The notes under the pieces: generated by a model
What the model was told of the DNA's origin: nothing
The model's database searches: none
Seen by the model: only the letters and a program-made list of their open reading frames with translations
Source of the DNA: Kosakonia sacchari
GTDB taxonomy: Bacteria; Pseudomonadota; Gammaproteobacteria; Enterobacterales; Enterobacteriaceae
DNA: 64,000 bases
Assembly (NCBI GenBank): GCA_900109485.1
Contig: FOAY01000005.1
Location: 186,001-250,000 of the forward strand
Reading direction: 5' to 3'
Shown: one piece after another, positions 54,201 to 61,292 of the stretch
Layout of the letters: every line of letters starts with the position of its first letter
Numbering within the stretch: position 1 is the stretch's first letter
Position numbers and translations under genes: made by a program

Positions 54201-54795
54201 GATGAGCCTGAGCGAAAACGTCAATATTCTGGTGCTCGATACCCAGTGCTACTCCAACACCGGCGGTCAGGCATCAAAAGCCACGCCACTGGGCGCGGTG
54301 ACTAAATTTGGCGAACACGGTAAACGTAAAGCGCGCAAAGATCTGGGCGTCAGCATGATGATGTACGGACATGTTTATGTGGCGCAGATTTCCCTTGGCG
54401 CACAGTTGAACCAGACGGTGAAAGCTATTCAGGAAGCGGAAGCCTATCCGGGGCCATCGCTGATCATCGCTTACAGCCCGTGCGAAGAGCATGGCTACGA
54501 CCTGGCGCTGAGCCACGATCAAATGCGTCAACTGACCGCCACCGGTTTCTGGCCGCTTTACCGTTACGATCCCCGCCGCGAAGAGGAAGGCAAAATCCCG
54601 CTGGCGCTGGATTCACGTCCGCCGTCTGACGCGCTGGCGGAAACCCTGCTCAATGAGCAGCGCTTCCGTCGTCTGAATGCGCAGCAGCCGGAAGTGGCAG
54701 AGCAACTGTGGAAAGATGCCGCCGCCGACCTGCAAAAACGCTATGACTTCCTCGCGCAACTGGCCGGAAAAGCAGAGAAAAACCCGACAGAATAA
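51271..54795 (+). CDS. nifJ: Pyruvate:ferredoxin (flavodoxin) oxidoreductase (NifJ/YdbK)
   Basis: This 1174-residue single-chain enzyme has the same length as E. coli YdbK and splits pyruvate into acetyl-CoA and CO2 while reducing flavodoxin or ferredoxin. In order it has the pyruvate-binding domain I (IAIYPITPSSTMAEQADAW, SFTSSQGLLLMIPTLYKLAG) and the transketolase-type domain (FGDHSDVMAVRQTG). Next are two 4Fe-4S motifs, CTQCNHCVAACP from residue 689 and CTGCNLCVEVCP from residue 745, the cluster/TPP region CSGCGETPYI near 819, and the TPP site GGDGWAYDIGFGGLDH. No nitrogen-fixation genes lie beside it, so a general role in redox or oxidative stress is likely. A strong terminator follows. 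Confidence 0.98.
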   Translation: MITIDGNGAVASVAFRTSEVIAIYPITPSSTMAEQADAWAGNGLKNVWGDTPRVVEMQSEAGAIAAVHGALQTGALSTSFTSSQGLLLMIPTLYKLAGQLTPFVLHVAARTVATHALSIFGDHSDVMAVRQTGCAMLAAGSVQEAQDFALISHIATLKSRVPFIHFFDGFRTSHEINKITPLADDTIRNLLPQQEIDEHRARALNPEHPVIRGTSANPDTYFQSREATNPWYNAVYAHVEQAMNDFAEATGRSYKPFEYYGHPQADRVMVLMGSAIGTCEEVVDELLTRGEKVGVLKVRLYRPFSAAHLLAVLPESARTVAVLDRTKEPGALAEPLYLDVMTALAEAFNHGERETLPRVIGGRYGLSSKEFGPECVLAVFNELRAAKPKPRFTVGIYDDVTNLSLPLPENTLPSHAKLEALFYGLGSDGSVSATKNNIKIIGNSTPWYAQGYFVYDSKKAGGLTVSHLRVSERPINSAYLVSQADFVGCHQLQFIDKYQMAERLKPGGIFLLNTPYSAEEVWSRLPQEVQAVLNQKKARFFVVNAAKIARECSLGARINTVMQMAFFHLTKVLPGDGALAELQGAIAKSYSSKGQELVERNWQALALARESLFEVPLEPVNPQSAHRPPVVSDAAPDFVKTVTAAMLAGLGDALPVSALPPDGTWPVGTTRWEKRNIAEEIPIWKEDLCTQCNHCVAACPHSAIRAKVVSPAAMEEAPATLHSLDVKSRDMRGQKYVLQVAPEDCTGCNLCVEVCPAKDRQNPDIKAINMMSRLEHVEEEKVNYDFFLGLPEIDRSTLERIDIRTSQLITPLFEYSGACSGCGETPYIKLLTQLYGDRMMIANATGCSSIYGGNLPSTPYTTDANGRGPAWANSLFEDNAEFGLGFRLSVDQHRQRVMRLVNQFADHIPAELLAALHQEATPDVRREQVAALRNALANVEGAQQLLTDADALVEKSIWLIGGDGWAYDIGFGGLDHVMSLSENVNILVLDTQCYSNTGGQASKATPLGAVTKFGEHGKRKARKDLGVSMMMYGHVYVAQISLGAQLNQTVKAIQEAEAYPGPSLIIAYSPCEEHGYDLALSHDQMRQLTATGFWPLYRYDPRREEEGKIPLALDSRPPSDALAETLLNEQRFRRLNAQQPEVAEQLWKDAAADLQKRYDFLAQLAGKAEKNPTE

Positions 54796-54806
54796 GCGAA
54801 CTGCCT

Positions 54807-54839
54807 AAAAAGCCACCGGTTAGCGCCGGTGGCTTTTTT
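54807..54839 (+). terminator. Rho-independent terminator after nifJ
   Basis: AAAAAGCCACCGG, TTAGCG, CCGGTGGCTTTTTTA forms a strong hairpin with T-run 11 bases after the stop codon. It is symmetric enough to work in both directions. Confidence 0.95.
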
Positions 54840-54916
54840 AACGCACGGATTTCGCATGACACCATCTGCAAGCTGCGTTAATAATCAGTTTTCCCGGGCG
54901 GCAAGGAGCGAACAGC

Positions 54917-55129
54917 ATGCGACATCATCCCGTAACCTCATCACGAATTTCATCCATTGGTTATGACAGTCGCAGCCTCACGCTCGAAATCTGTTTTCAC
55001 GATAAAAGCATTTATCAGTATCAGAACGTTCCGGAGCGGATCTTCACGGTGTTTCTGACCGTCGTTTCGAAAGGTCGCTTTTACGATGGTGTGGTCAAAG
55101 GAAAATTCCGCGAAAAAAAAGTCGCCTGA
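54917..55129 (+). CDS. KTSC domain protein
   Basis: This 70-residue protein consists almost wholly of a KTSC domain: SSRISSIGYDSRSLTLEICF, the core YQYQNVPERIFTVFLTVVSKG and RFYDGVVKGKF. The domain was named after the C-terminus of some lysyl-tRNA synthetases. It also occurs as single small proteins with unknown function. A good ribosome binding site (AAGGAG) precedes the ATG. It stands between nifJ and a monooxygenase-like gene. Confidence 0.85.
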   Translation: MRHHPVTSSRISSIGYDSRSLTLEICFHDKSIYQYQNVPERIFTVFLTVVSKGRFYDGVVKGKFREKKVA

Positions 55130-55198
55130 ACAGGTAGCTGCCCGCCGTTCTTATAATCTGCCAGGATAAGGTTTTTCACCCTTATTACGGAAACCGCA

Positions 55199-55525
55199 AT
55201 GTCAAAAAACAGCCCCTCCACGCCCTATTACGCCGTGATTTTTACCTCCGTGCGCACAGCGGTTGATGACGGTTATGGCGCAATGTCCGATCGTATGATG
55301 GAACTGGCGGTTAACCAGCCGGGTTTTCTCGGTGTCGATTCTGCCCGTGAGGAAGTGGGAATTACCGTCTCATACTGGGATTCACTTGACGCGATTAAAA
55401 ACTGGAAAGCCAATGCGGAGCACGTAATGGCGCAGAAAACCGGACGGGAAAAGTGGTATCACTCCTTCACCACGCGCATTTGCAAGGTTGAAAAAGAGTA
55501 TTCGTTTGCTGCGCCGCAGGAATAA
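55199..55525 (+). CDS. Antibiotic biosynthesis monooxygenase (ABM) domain protein, YqjZ-like
   Basis: This 108-residue protein of the dimeric alpha/beta-barrel ABM fold begins with YYAVIFTSVRTAVDDGYGAM and shows MMELAVNQPGFLGVDSAREE, ITVSYWDSLDAIKNWKANAEH and GREKWYHSFTTRICKVEKEY. These match the pattern of E. coli YqjZ. The fold includes heme-degrading enzymes and cofactor-free monooxygenases, so the reaction cannot be named. It is 69 bp after the KTSC gene and may share its transcript. Confidence 0.85.
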   Translation: MSKNSPSTPYYAVIFTSVRTAVDDGYGAMSDRMMELAVNQPGFLGVDSAREEVGITVSYWDSLDAIKNWKANAEHVMAQKTGREKWYHSFTTRICKVEKEYSFAAPQE

Positions 55526-55622
55526 TCCATCGATTTTACTGCCCGACAACATGCCGGAGTGAAAAAACTGCCGGCGTTGCGGGCATGGGCGGTGGGGATA
55601 TTTTTCGGTAACAGCCGCTTAT

Positions 55623-56912
55623 TTATAAACCACAAGCAGGCACACGCACTGACTCAATCAGTGCTGAAAAACTTGCCAGCGAACACATTCCCTGCGCATT
55701 TTTTTCGTTGCATGCCGTGAGCTTCAGATCCACTTTACCGGGGGGATTTTCCAGCGATAAAGGCTGCATTTCTCGCATCTCCTGCAGTGTCTGATAAACA
55801 AACGAAACCTGAATCCAGTCGCTATTATCACTGAGCCGTTTCCATCTTTCGAAAACCAGCTCACCGCCTGGCGGAGTATTATCGGGCTGCGCGGGAAGCG
55901 ACCAGTTAAGACCTAATGCCCCGCTAATATTAGCCAGATTGGTATCGTGCCCGGCAATAAATAACAAAGAAACCGGCAAGTTAATGCCATAGCTATTTTC
56001 GGCTGCCCCTTTCGTTTCCAGCGCAGTGCGAATCAAATCAAGTAAGGGCGTTGCCCTGCTACGCGCCACTTCCGGCGTTCTTTGCAAAAGGTCAAACTGC
56101 GCGTTATGCAGACTTAATAACTCGCCCCATTCTTTCTCCCCCGCTATCCGTCCCCAGGCCACTTGTGGCATACCCTGAGCCTGCTGGAGCAGAAATATCT
56201 CTGTCAGCGTTGAAGAAAGCCCCCATGCGCCGGTTAACGAAGCATTATCCGGTGTGACGTTGAGTTTTGCGGGTAAGGCTCCGGTTAATGAGCAATGATT
56301 ATTCTGCCCGGTTGATTTACATTTTTCTGACTGAGAGAAATTTAACACCTTTTCCAGGGCCTGAAACGCAGGTTGGTATTGTTGTGTGTAGTGCCCAATA
56401 TCGCCTCCGGCCCGGTTCAGAATCGCCTCTTTCACCTTGACGGTGTTGAATGAACATTTATCCGTTTTTATCGGGTTAAAAACAGGATCAGTTCGGGTCT
56501 GTTGTTGATAATGCACCGGGATATGGCACTCTGGCGCGAACCCGGCAAGAAATGCTTCACCGGTTTTACGCGTTCGTTGATCCGTATCGGCAATGACAGC
56601 AACCTGAGCAAACGGACAAGTTTTATCACCTTGCAGACCTTTCCCTGACAGCCTTAGACGCTGATACTTCCCCAACTCAGAAATAAGCTGCCCTCCACGC
56701 GGCGTCAGCCAGCCTAAAGGCACGTCCCATTGCGGCCACTGATCAGGTGTGACGTCGTGCATAAGTGCGGTGGATTTTGTCGGTGCCCTTACGCCATGGC
56801 GGCTGAGGATAACCACGCGCTCCAGCGTCATTTCGCTCTTTCCCGAAGCAAGCACTGGAACCGAACCGAATATCAGCGTTAAAAAAATGAAACGAACAAT
56901 CAAGGTGTTCAC
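55623..56912 (-). CDS. Histidine acid phosphatase / phytase (AppA-like)
   Basis: This 429-residue secreted enzyme of histidine phosphatase clade 2 has a signal peptide of about 22 residues (MNTLIVRFIFLTLIFGSVPVLA). The active-site motif SRHGVRAPTK holds the phosphohistidine His39 and Arg42, and the catalytic HD pair is in GHDTNLANIS (His322, Asp323). Eight or more cysteines in the mature part suggest several disulfides, as in E. coli AppA. It releases phosphate from phytate and other phosphomonoesters in the periplasm, likely at acid pH. The base composition is less GC-rich than neighbours, and the gene lies beside the integrase relic, so it could have arrived with the element (inference). 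Confidence 0.93.
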   Translation of the reverse strand: MNTLIVRFIFLTLIFGSVPVLASGKSEMTLERVVILSRHGVRAPTKSTALMHDVTPDQWPQWDVPLGWLTPRGGQLISELGKYQRLRLSGKGLQGDKTCPFAQVAVIADTDQRTRKTGEAFLAGFAPECHIPVHYQQQTRTDPVFNPIKTDKCSFNTVKVKEAILNRAGGDIGHYTQQYQPAFQALEKVLNFSQSEKCKSTGQNNHCSLTGALPAKLNVTPDNASLTGAWGLSSTLTEIFLLQQAQGMPQVAWGRIAGEKEWGELLSLHNAQFDLLQRTPEVARSRATPLLDLIRTALETKGAAENSYGINLPVSLLFIAGHDTNLANISGALGLNWSLPAQPDNTPPGGELVFERWKRLSDNSDWIQVSFVYQTLQEMREMQPLSLENPPGKVDLKLTACNEKNAQGMCSLASFSALIESVRVPACGL

Positions 56913-57010
56913 TGCTTACATCTCCCTTGCTGTTAATAGATAACAGGATATTTCTCCCTGCCAGGACGATACAGGTTTGAGGAAGATCCTACGGACAGAA
57001 GACAGTAAAA

Positions 57011-57350
57011 TGCATGATGTTTATATTCAGCGAACCAACAAAAGCGAACGAAAACCACACTATTCTTTATCCTGTGCAGGGGCAAGATGAAATGCGCTCG
57101 TAAAACACGCTGGCATTCGTCGCCGGAATCCGTACCATACGCGCATACTTTTGCCTGCTGGCTTTTGAGTGCCGGCGCTAATCTGTATTTTATTGCCAGC
57201 CGGATGGGGCATAAAAACGCGCAAATGGCTTATGGAGCATGGACAGAGGTAATGAACCAGGATCGTGCTATCACGGGGAATGATCGGTTTTCCCTTGTGG
57301 ATTTGGTTTGCCCACGTCGTGCTCCCGACGCTTCCAGAGAAAAGAAATAA
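57011..57350 (+). pseudogene. Phage tyrosine integrase C-terminal remnant next to ttcA
   Basis: The region keeps the C-terminal catalytic half of a lambda/Rac-type tyrosine recombinase but is broken. Reading from about 57088, one frame gives NALVKHAGIRRRNPYHTR. The protein then continues in the next frame as HTFACWLLSAGANLYFIASR and MGHKNAQMAYGAW. A one-base loss within CATACGCG-CATACT breaks the frame. A TGA at 57088-57090 also replaces what is probably a Trp codon. The arginine of the RHTF box, the GH of the GHxxxQM box and the candidate nucleophilic tyrosine (MAYGAW) are still visible. The final codon overlaps the ttcA ATG, so the element was inserted exactly at ttcA. The 5' limit is approximate; the rest of the gene is gone. 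Confidence 0.82.
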
Positions 57351-58285
57351 TGACCGAGAAACAAGAGATTACAAAGAAAGAGCAGTACAACCTCAACAAA
57401 CTGCAAAAACGTCTGCGTCGTAACGTCGGCGAAGCCATTGCCGACTTCAATATGATTGAAGAAGGCGACCGCATTATGGTCTGCCTTTCCGGCGGCAAAG
57501 ACAGCTACACGATGCTGGAAATTCTGCGCAACCTGCAACAGAGCGCGCCGGTCAATTTTTCGCTGGTGGCAGTCAACCTCGACCAGAAACAACCGGGTTT
57601 CCCGGAGCATATTCTGCCGCAGTATCTGGATTCGCTCGGCGTTGAGTACAAAATTGTGGAAGAGAACACTTACGGCATCGTGAAAGAGAAGATCCCGGAA
57701 GGCAAAACCACCTGTTCTCTCTGTTCTCGCCTGCGTCGTGGAATTCTCTATCGTACGGCGAGTGAACTGGGCGCGACCAAAATTGCGCTGGGCCACCACC
57801 GCGATGACATTCTGCAGACGCTGTTTTTGAATATGTTCTACGGCGGGAAAATGAAAGGCATGCCGGCGAAGCTGATGAGCGATGACGGCAAACACATTGT
57901 GATCCGCCCGCTGGCTTACTGCCGCGAAAAAGATATTGAGCGTTTTTCACAAGCGAAAGGTTTCCCGATCATTCCGTGCAACCTGTGTGGCTCGCAGCCG
58001 AACCTGCAACGCCAGGTGATTGCCGATATGCTGCGTGACTGGGACAAACGTTATCCGGGGCGCATCGAAACCATGTTCAGCGCCATGCAGAACGTGGTGC
58101 CGTCGCATCTCAGCGACATCAATCTGTTTGATTTCAAAGGCATTACGCACGGTTCGGAAGTGGTCAACGGCGGCGATCTGGCGTTTGACCGCGAAGAGAT
58201 CCCGTTACAGCCGGCTGGCTGGCAGCCGGAAGAAGATGACGCGCAGCTCGATGAACTGCGTCTTAACGTCATTGAAGTAAAATAA
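57350..58285 (+). CDS. ttcA: tRNA 2-thiocytidine synthetase TtcA
   Basis: This 311-residue enzyme has the same length as E. coli TtcA. It adds sulfur to cytidine 32 of several tRNAs using ATP and an iron-sulfur cluster. The PP-loop ATPase motif SGGKDS is at residues 47-52, and the cysteine motifs [11 protein letters not shown] and IPCNLCGSQ provide cluster ligands. The start at 57350 matches the family and overlaps the integrase relic stop by one base; an earlier in-frame start at 57308 lies inside the relic. A ribosome binding site (GAGAAAAGAAAT) is modest. Confidence 0.97.
   Translation: MTEKQEITKKEQYNLNKLQKRLRRNVGEAIADFNMIEEGDRIMVCLSGGKDSYTMLEILRNLQQSAPVNFSLVAVNLDQKQPGFPEHILPQYLDSLGVEYKIVEENTYGIVKEKIPEGKTTCSLCSRLRRGILYRTASELGATKIALGHHRDDILQTLFLNMFYGGKMKGMPAKLMSDDGKHIVIRPLAYCREKDIERFSQAKGFPIIPCNLCGSQPNLQRQVIADMLRDWDKRYPGRIETMFSAMQNVVPSHLSDINLFDFKGITHGSEVVNGGDLAFDREEIPLQPAGWQPEEDDAQLDELRLNVIEVK
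57374..57399. other. Candidate phage attachment core within ttcA
   Basis: The 26 bases on the minus strand begin TTGTTGAGGTTGTACTGC and end CTCTTTCTT. They closely resemble the Rac prophage attachment core in E. coli ttcA, TTGTTCAGGTTGTATTGT...CTTTCTT, as I recall it. It lies 24 bases inside ttcA, next to the integrase relic. The match to Rac att is from memory and should be aligned to confirm. Confidence 0.6.
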
Positions 58286-58290
58286 ATCAC

Positions 58291-58324
58291 CGCCTCTCTG
58301 CTGCGTGCAGAGAGGCGAGTTTTA
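58291..58324. terminator. Terminator between convergent ttcA and dbpA
   Basis: CGCCTCTCTG and CAGAGAGGCG form a ten-base-pair stem with loop CTGCGTG followed by AGTTTT, in the 36-bp gap. It ends ttcA transcripts and may work for dbpA as well. Confidence 0.85.
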
Positions 58325-59692
58325 CAACAGCCGTACGCGGCAGCTTTTGCCTTTAATCTTCCCGTTCTGTAACTGCTTCCACGCCTGACGCGCCACGCTC
58401 TGGCGAACAGCCACATACACATGCGACGGATGTACGGTGATTTTACCGATGTCTGCGCCATCCAGCCCCATATCGCCAGTCAGCGCGCCCAGCACATCGC
58501 CGGGACGCATTTTGGCTTTTTTACCGCCATCGATACACAGCGTGGCCATTTCCGCTTCCAGCGGCACCACTTTGACGTTAGCCGGTGCGTTGCACCAGTT
58601 CAGCTTCAGTTGCAGCATTTCCGCGAGAATGTTGGCGCGCTGCGCCTCTTCCGGCGCACAGAAACTGATTGCCAGGCCGCTATTACCCGCGCGCGCAGTG
58701 CGTCCGATACGGTGCACGTGCACTTCCGGATCCCACGCCAGCTCGTAGTTCACCACCAGCTCCAGCGATTTAATGTCGAGACCGCGCGCCGCGACATCGG
58801 TCGCCACCAGCACGCGCGCGCTGCCGTTGGCAAAACGCACCAGCGTTTGATCGCGGTCGCGCTGTTCCAGATCGCCATGCAGCGCCAGTGCGTTCTGCCC
58901 TGCAGCGTTCAGCGCATCACACACTTCCTGGCAATCTTTTTTGGTATTACAGAACACCACGCAGGAAGCCGGACGGTGCTCGCTTAAGAGCTTTTGCAAC
59001 AGTGCGGCTTTGCCCTGACGGGAAACCTCAAAGAACTGCTGTTCAACGGCGGGCAGCGCATCGACGCTATCAATTTCAATGGTTTCCGGGTCGCGCTGGA
59101 CGCGGCCGCTAATGGCGGCAATCGCTTCCGGCCAGGTGGCTGAAAACAGCAGGGTCTGCCGCGAGGCCGGAGCAAAACGGATAACGTCATCAATCGCCTC
59201 GCTGAATCCCATGTCGAGCATGCGATCGGCTTCATCCATGACCAGCGTTTGCAGGCTATCCAGGGTAACGGTGTTTTTTTGCAGGTGATCGAGCAAACGC
59301 CCCGGCGTGGCAACAATAATGTGCGGCGCATGCTGTAATGAATCGCGCTGCGCGCCAAAAGGCTGGCCGCCGCAGAGGGTCAGCACTTTGATATTGGGCA
59401 TATAGCGCGCCAGACGGCGTAACTCGCTGGCGACCTGATCGGCCAGCTCACGCGTCGGGCATAAAATCAGCGACTGCGTCTGAAAACGGCTGGCATCAAT
59501 ATGTTGCAATAAGCCCAGCCCGAATGCTGCCGTTTTGCCACTGCCTGTTTTTGCCTGCACGCGGACATCTTTTCCGGCGAGAATGGCAGGCAGCGCAGCG
59601 GCCTGGACGGGAGTCATAGAGAGATAGCCCAGATCGTTAAGATTCTCGATCTGGGCGGCGGGCAAAGCATTTAAGGTTGAAAAAGCGGTCAC
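58322..59692 (-). CDS. dbpA: ATP-dependent RNA helicase DbpA
   Basis: This 456-residue DEAD-box helicase acts in large-subunit assembly by binding hairpin 92 of 23S rRNA. It has AKTGSGKTAAFGLGLLQ (Walker A), PTRELADQVASELRR, VATPGRLLDHL, VMDEADRMLDMGF, LLFSATWPEAI and the motif VI HRIGRTARAG. The C-terminal DbpA RNA-binding domain runs over about 380-456 (DVLGALTGDMGLDGADIGKI, HPSHVYVAV). It is convergent with ttcA, as in E. coli, and is intact. Confidence 0.97.
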   Translation of the reverse strand: MTAFSTLNALPAAQIENLNDLGYLSMTPVQAAALPAILAGKDVRVQAKTGSGKTAAFGLGLLQHIDASRFQTQSLILCPTRELADQVASELRRLARYMPNIKVLTLCGGQPFGAQRDSLQHAPHIIVATPGRLLDHLQKNTVTLDSLQTLVMDEADRMLDMGFSEAIDDVIRFAPASRQTLLFSATWPEAIAAISGRVQRDPETIEIDSVDALPAVEQQFFEVSRQGKAALLQKLLSEHRPASCVVFCNTKKDCQEVCDALNAAGQNALALHGDLEQRDRDQTLVRFANGSARVLVATDVAARGLDIKSLELVVNYELAWDPEVHVHRIGRTARAGNSGLAISFCAPEEAQRANILAEMLQLKLNWCNAPANVKVVPLEAEMATLCIDGGKKAKMRPGDVLGALTGDMGLDGADIGKITVHPSHVYVAVRQSVARQAWKQLQNGKIKGKSCRVRLL

Positions 59693-59721
59693 AATAAAGT
59701 CTCGCGATAAAAGGGCTGAGA

Positions 59722-59889
59722 TCAGCAGGCGCGTATCCTCTCAGATCTGCCCTGTTTACGCGACATCTTAATGGGTTCTTCATCCGGCGGCGGGTCCGGC
59801 ATCGGTTGCGGATGTGGAATGGGATCGGGAATCGGGATTGGATCGGTCGGAACCGGATCGCTGGGATATGAGGAATTGCGTGTATTCAT
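59722..59889 (-). CDS. Small proline-rich DPxP-repeat protein
   Basis: This 55-codon open frame begins MNTRNSSYPSDPVPTDPIPI and continues with alternating Asp-Pro and Pro-x-Pro units (PDPIPHPQPMPDPPPDEE) before a basic C-terminus (KMSRKQGRSERIRAC). GGAGG lies five bases before the ATG at 59889, with another in-frame ATG directly before it. It occupies most of the space between dbpA and fnrS. Short DPxP-rich proteins like this occur in enterics, but I know of no function. The repeat pattern and ribosome binding site argue that it is expressed. Confidence 0.7.
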   Translation of the reverse strand: MNTRNSSYPSDPVPTDPIPIPDPIPHPQPMPDPPPDEEPIKMSRKQGRSERIRAC

Positions 59890-59945
59890 CATCGCCTCCT
59901 TTACGTGAGATACCTGTTAAGGGTAGACGCAGGTAAAAAAGAGGC

Positions 59946-60066
59946 AAAAAAAAGCCGACTCATTAAGTCGGCGTCGTACGAATCAATTGTGCTATGCAGT
60001 AATTCAAAAAAGGAAGTAAGACAATATGGAGCGCAACGCCCATCGCTTGACGTTGCATTCACCTGC
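59946..60066 (-). ncRNA. fnrS: FnrS, anaerobically induced Hfq-dependent small RNA
   Basis: The minus strand reads GCAGGTGAATGCAACGTCAA at its 5' end, then GCGTTGCGCTCCATATTG, TCTTACTTCC, and the terminator GCCGACTTAATGAGTCGGC plus eight T. From memory this is nearly identical to E. coli FnrS (about 120 nt), which sits in the same place between zntB (ydaN) and dbpA. FnrS is made under FNR control without oxygen and, with Hfq, represses mRNAs such as sodB and maeA. A matching FNR box lies upstream at 60102-60115. The 5' end is inferred from the E. coli RNA. Confidence 0.95.
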
Positions 60067-60101
60067 GAGAGAAATATTGCCCTGAATAGGTATTGTGTTT
60101 A

Positions 60102-60115
60102 TTGACCTCGCTCAA
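60102..60115 (-). promoter_or_regulatory. FNR box of the fnrS promoter
   Basis: TTGAGCGAGGTCAA on the minus strand fits TTGAT-N4-ATCAA in its outer arms. Its centre is 42-43 bases before the fnrS 5' end, the position of a class II FNR activator site. An AATATT -10-like element lies between. Confidence 0.85.
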
Positions 60116-60161
60116 ACTATCTGGCGTTTTTATGTTCAAAAAATGTTAAAAAAGTGAAATT

Positions 60162-61145
60162 TTACAGCCAGTTACTACGATGCAACCACCAGGTAACACC
60201 GCCGATCAGTACCACCAACATCACACAGAAGATCGAAAAGCCGAATTGCCAGCCGCCTCCCGGAATGCCGCCCAGATTGACGCCAAACAAGCCGGTAAGA
60301 AAGGTACTCGGCAGAAAAACCATTGCCATCAATGACATGGTATAAGTGCGTCGCGCCAGCGACTCCTGCATCACCTGCGTAATCTCATCCGTCATCACTG
60401 CCGTACGGGCAATGCAGGCATCGATCTCATCCAGGCCGCGCCCGAGGCGATCGGCGATATCCTGCATCCGACGGCGTTGATCGTCGCTCATCCACGCCAG
60501 ACGTTCACTGGCCAGCCGGGAAAAAACATCGCGCTGCGGCGCCATATAGCGGCGCATAACAATTAACTGTTTGCGCAGCAACGCCAGAATTCCCCGTGGC
60601 GGAATTTGCTGATCGAGCAGGTTATCTTCCAGATCGATAATCCTGTCGTGCAACGATTCAATAAATTCGCTGGCGTGATCGGTCAACGCATCGCAAACAT
60701 CCACCAGCCAGCCGCCGCTATCCGTCGGACCGGAGCCCTCTTCCAGATCCCTGACCACATCATCCATCGCCATGACCTTCCGCTGACGCGTGGAGACAAT
60801 CATCCGCGAATCCATGCATAACCGCACGGCCACGAGCTGGTCGGGGCGTTCATCGGTGCTGCCGTTAATACAGCGCAGCGTAATTAACGTTCCCTCGCCC
60901 AGCCGGTTTACGCGTGGGCGCGTACTTTCGCCGGAAAGCGCATCACGCGCGCTGTTCGGCAGCAACGGCGTTGAGGCCAGCCACTGCGCGCTCTCCTGAT
61001 TGGTGTAATTCAGATGCACCCAGCACGGTGTTTGTTCAGTAATAATGTCATCATCTTCGAGCGGCTTAACGCCGCCTTTTCCATCCAGCCGCCACGCAAA
61101 AACCGCATCCGGGACATTCACCCCGGAGCCTTTTAGTACTTCCAC
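60162..61145 (-). CDS. zntB: Zinc transporter ZntB (CorA family)
   Basis: This 327-residue transporter has the same length as E. coli ZntB and moves zinc across the inner membrane, now thought to be uptake driven by protons. The large cytoplasmic domain (1-265) includes [20 protein letters not shown] and [17 protein letters not shown]. Two C-terminal membrane helices follow, with the CorA-type GVN motif in [15 protein letters not shown]. The start is GTG at 61145, with GGAGG four bases upstream, as in E. coli. It lies upstream of fnrS on the same strand but is separate from it. Confidence 0.97.
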   Translation of the reverse strand: MEVLKGSGVNVPDAVFAWRLDGKGGVKPLEDDDIITEQTPCWVHLNYTNQESAQWLASTPLLPNSARDALSGESTRPRVNRLGEGTLITLRCINGSTDERPDQLVAVRLCMDSRMIVSTRQRKVMAMDDVVRDLEEGSGPTDSGGWLVDVCDALTDHASEFIESLHDRIIDLEDNLLDQQIPPRGILALLRKQLIVMRRYMAPQRDVFSRLASERLAWMSDDQRRRMQDIADRLGRGLDEIDACIARTAVMTDEITQVMQESLARRTYTMSLMAMVFLPSTFLTGLFGVNLGGIPGGGWQFGFSIFCVMLVVLIGGVTWWLHRSNWL

Positions 61146-61248
61146 AGCGCCTCCAAAATCAGCAAGGTATTGCTGTCAGTCTAGCCGGATGAGAATCTTA
61201 AGCAATCATCACGCTGAATTTGTTAACAAATTCATGCAAACTGCAAAT

Positions 61249-61270
61249 AAAAAACCCGGTTTCCCGGGCC
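61249..61270 (-). terminator. Terminator after the short chemoreceptor gene
   Basis: On the minus strand CCCGG, GAAA, CCGGG is followed by six T, 23 bases after the chemoreceptor stop at 61293. Confidence 0.85.
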
Positions 61271-61292
61271 TTGTTGCTCAGTGCGAATATCT

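Noticed and set aside
51271..54795. nifJ as evidence of a nitrogen-fixation cluster
   Set aside because: The gene is in the ydbK position common to non-fixing enterics and no other nif gene is adjacent.
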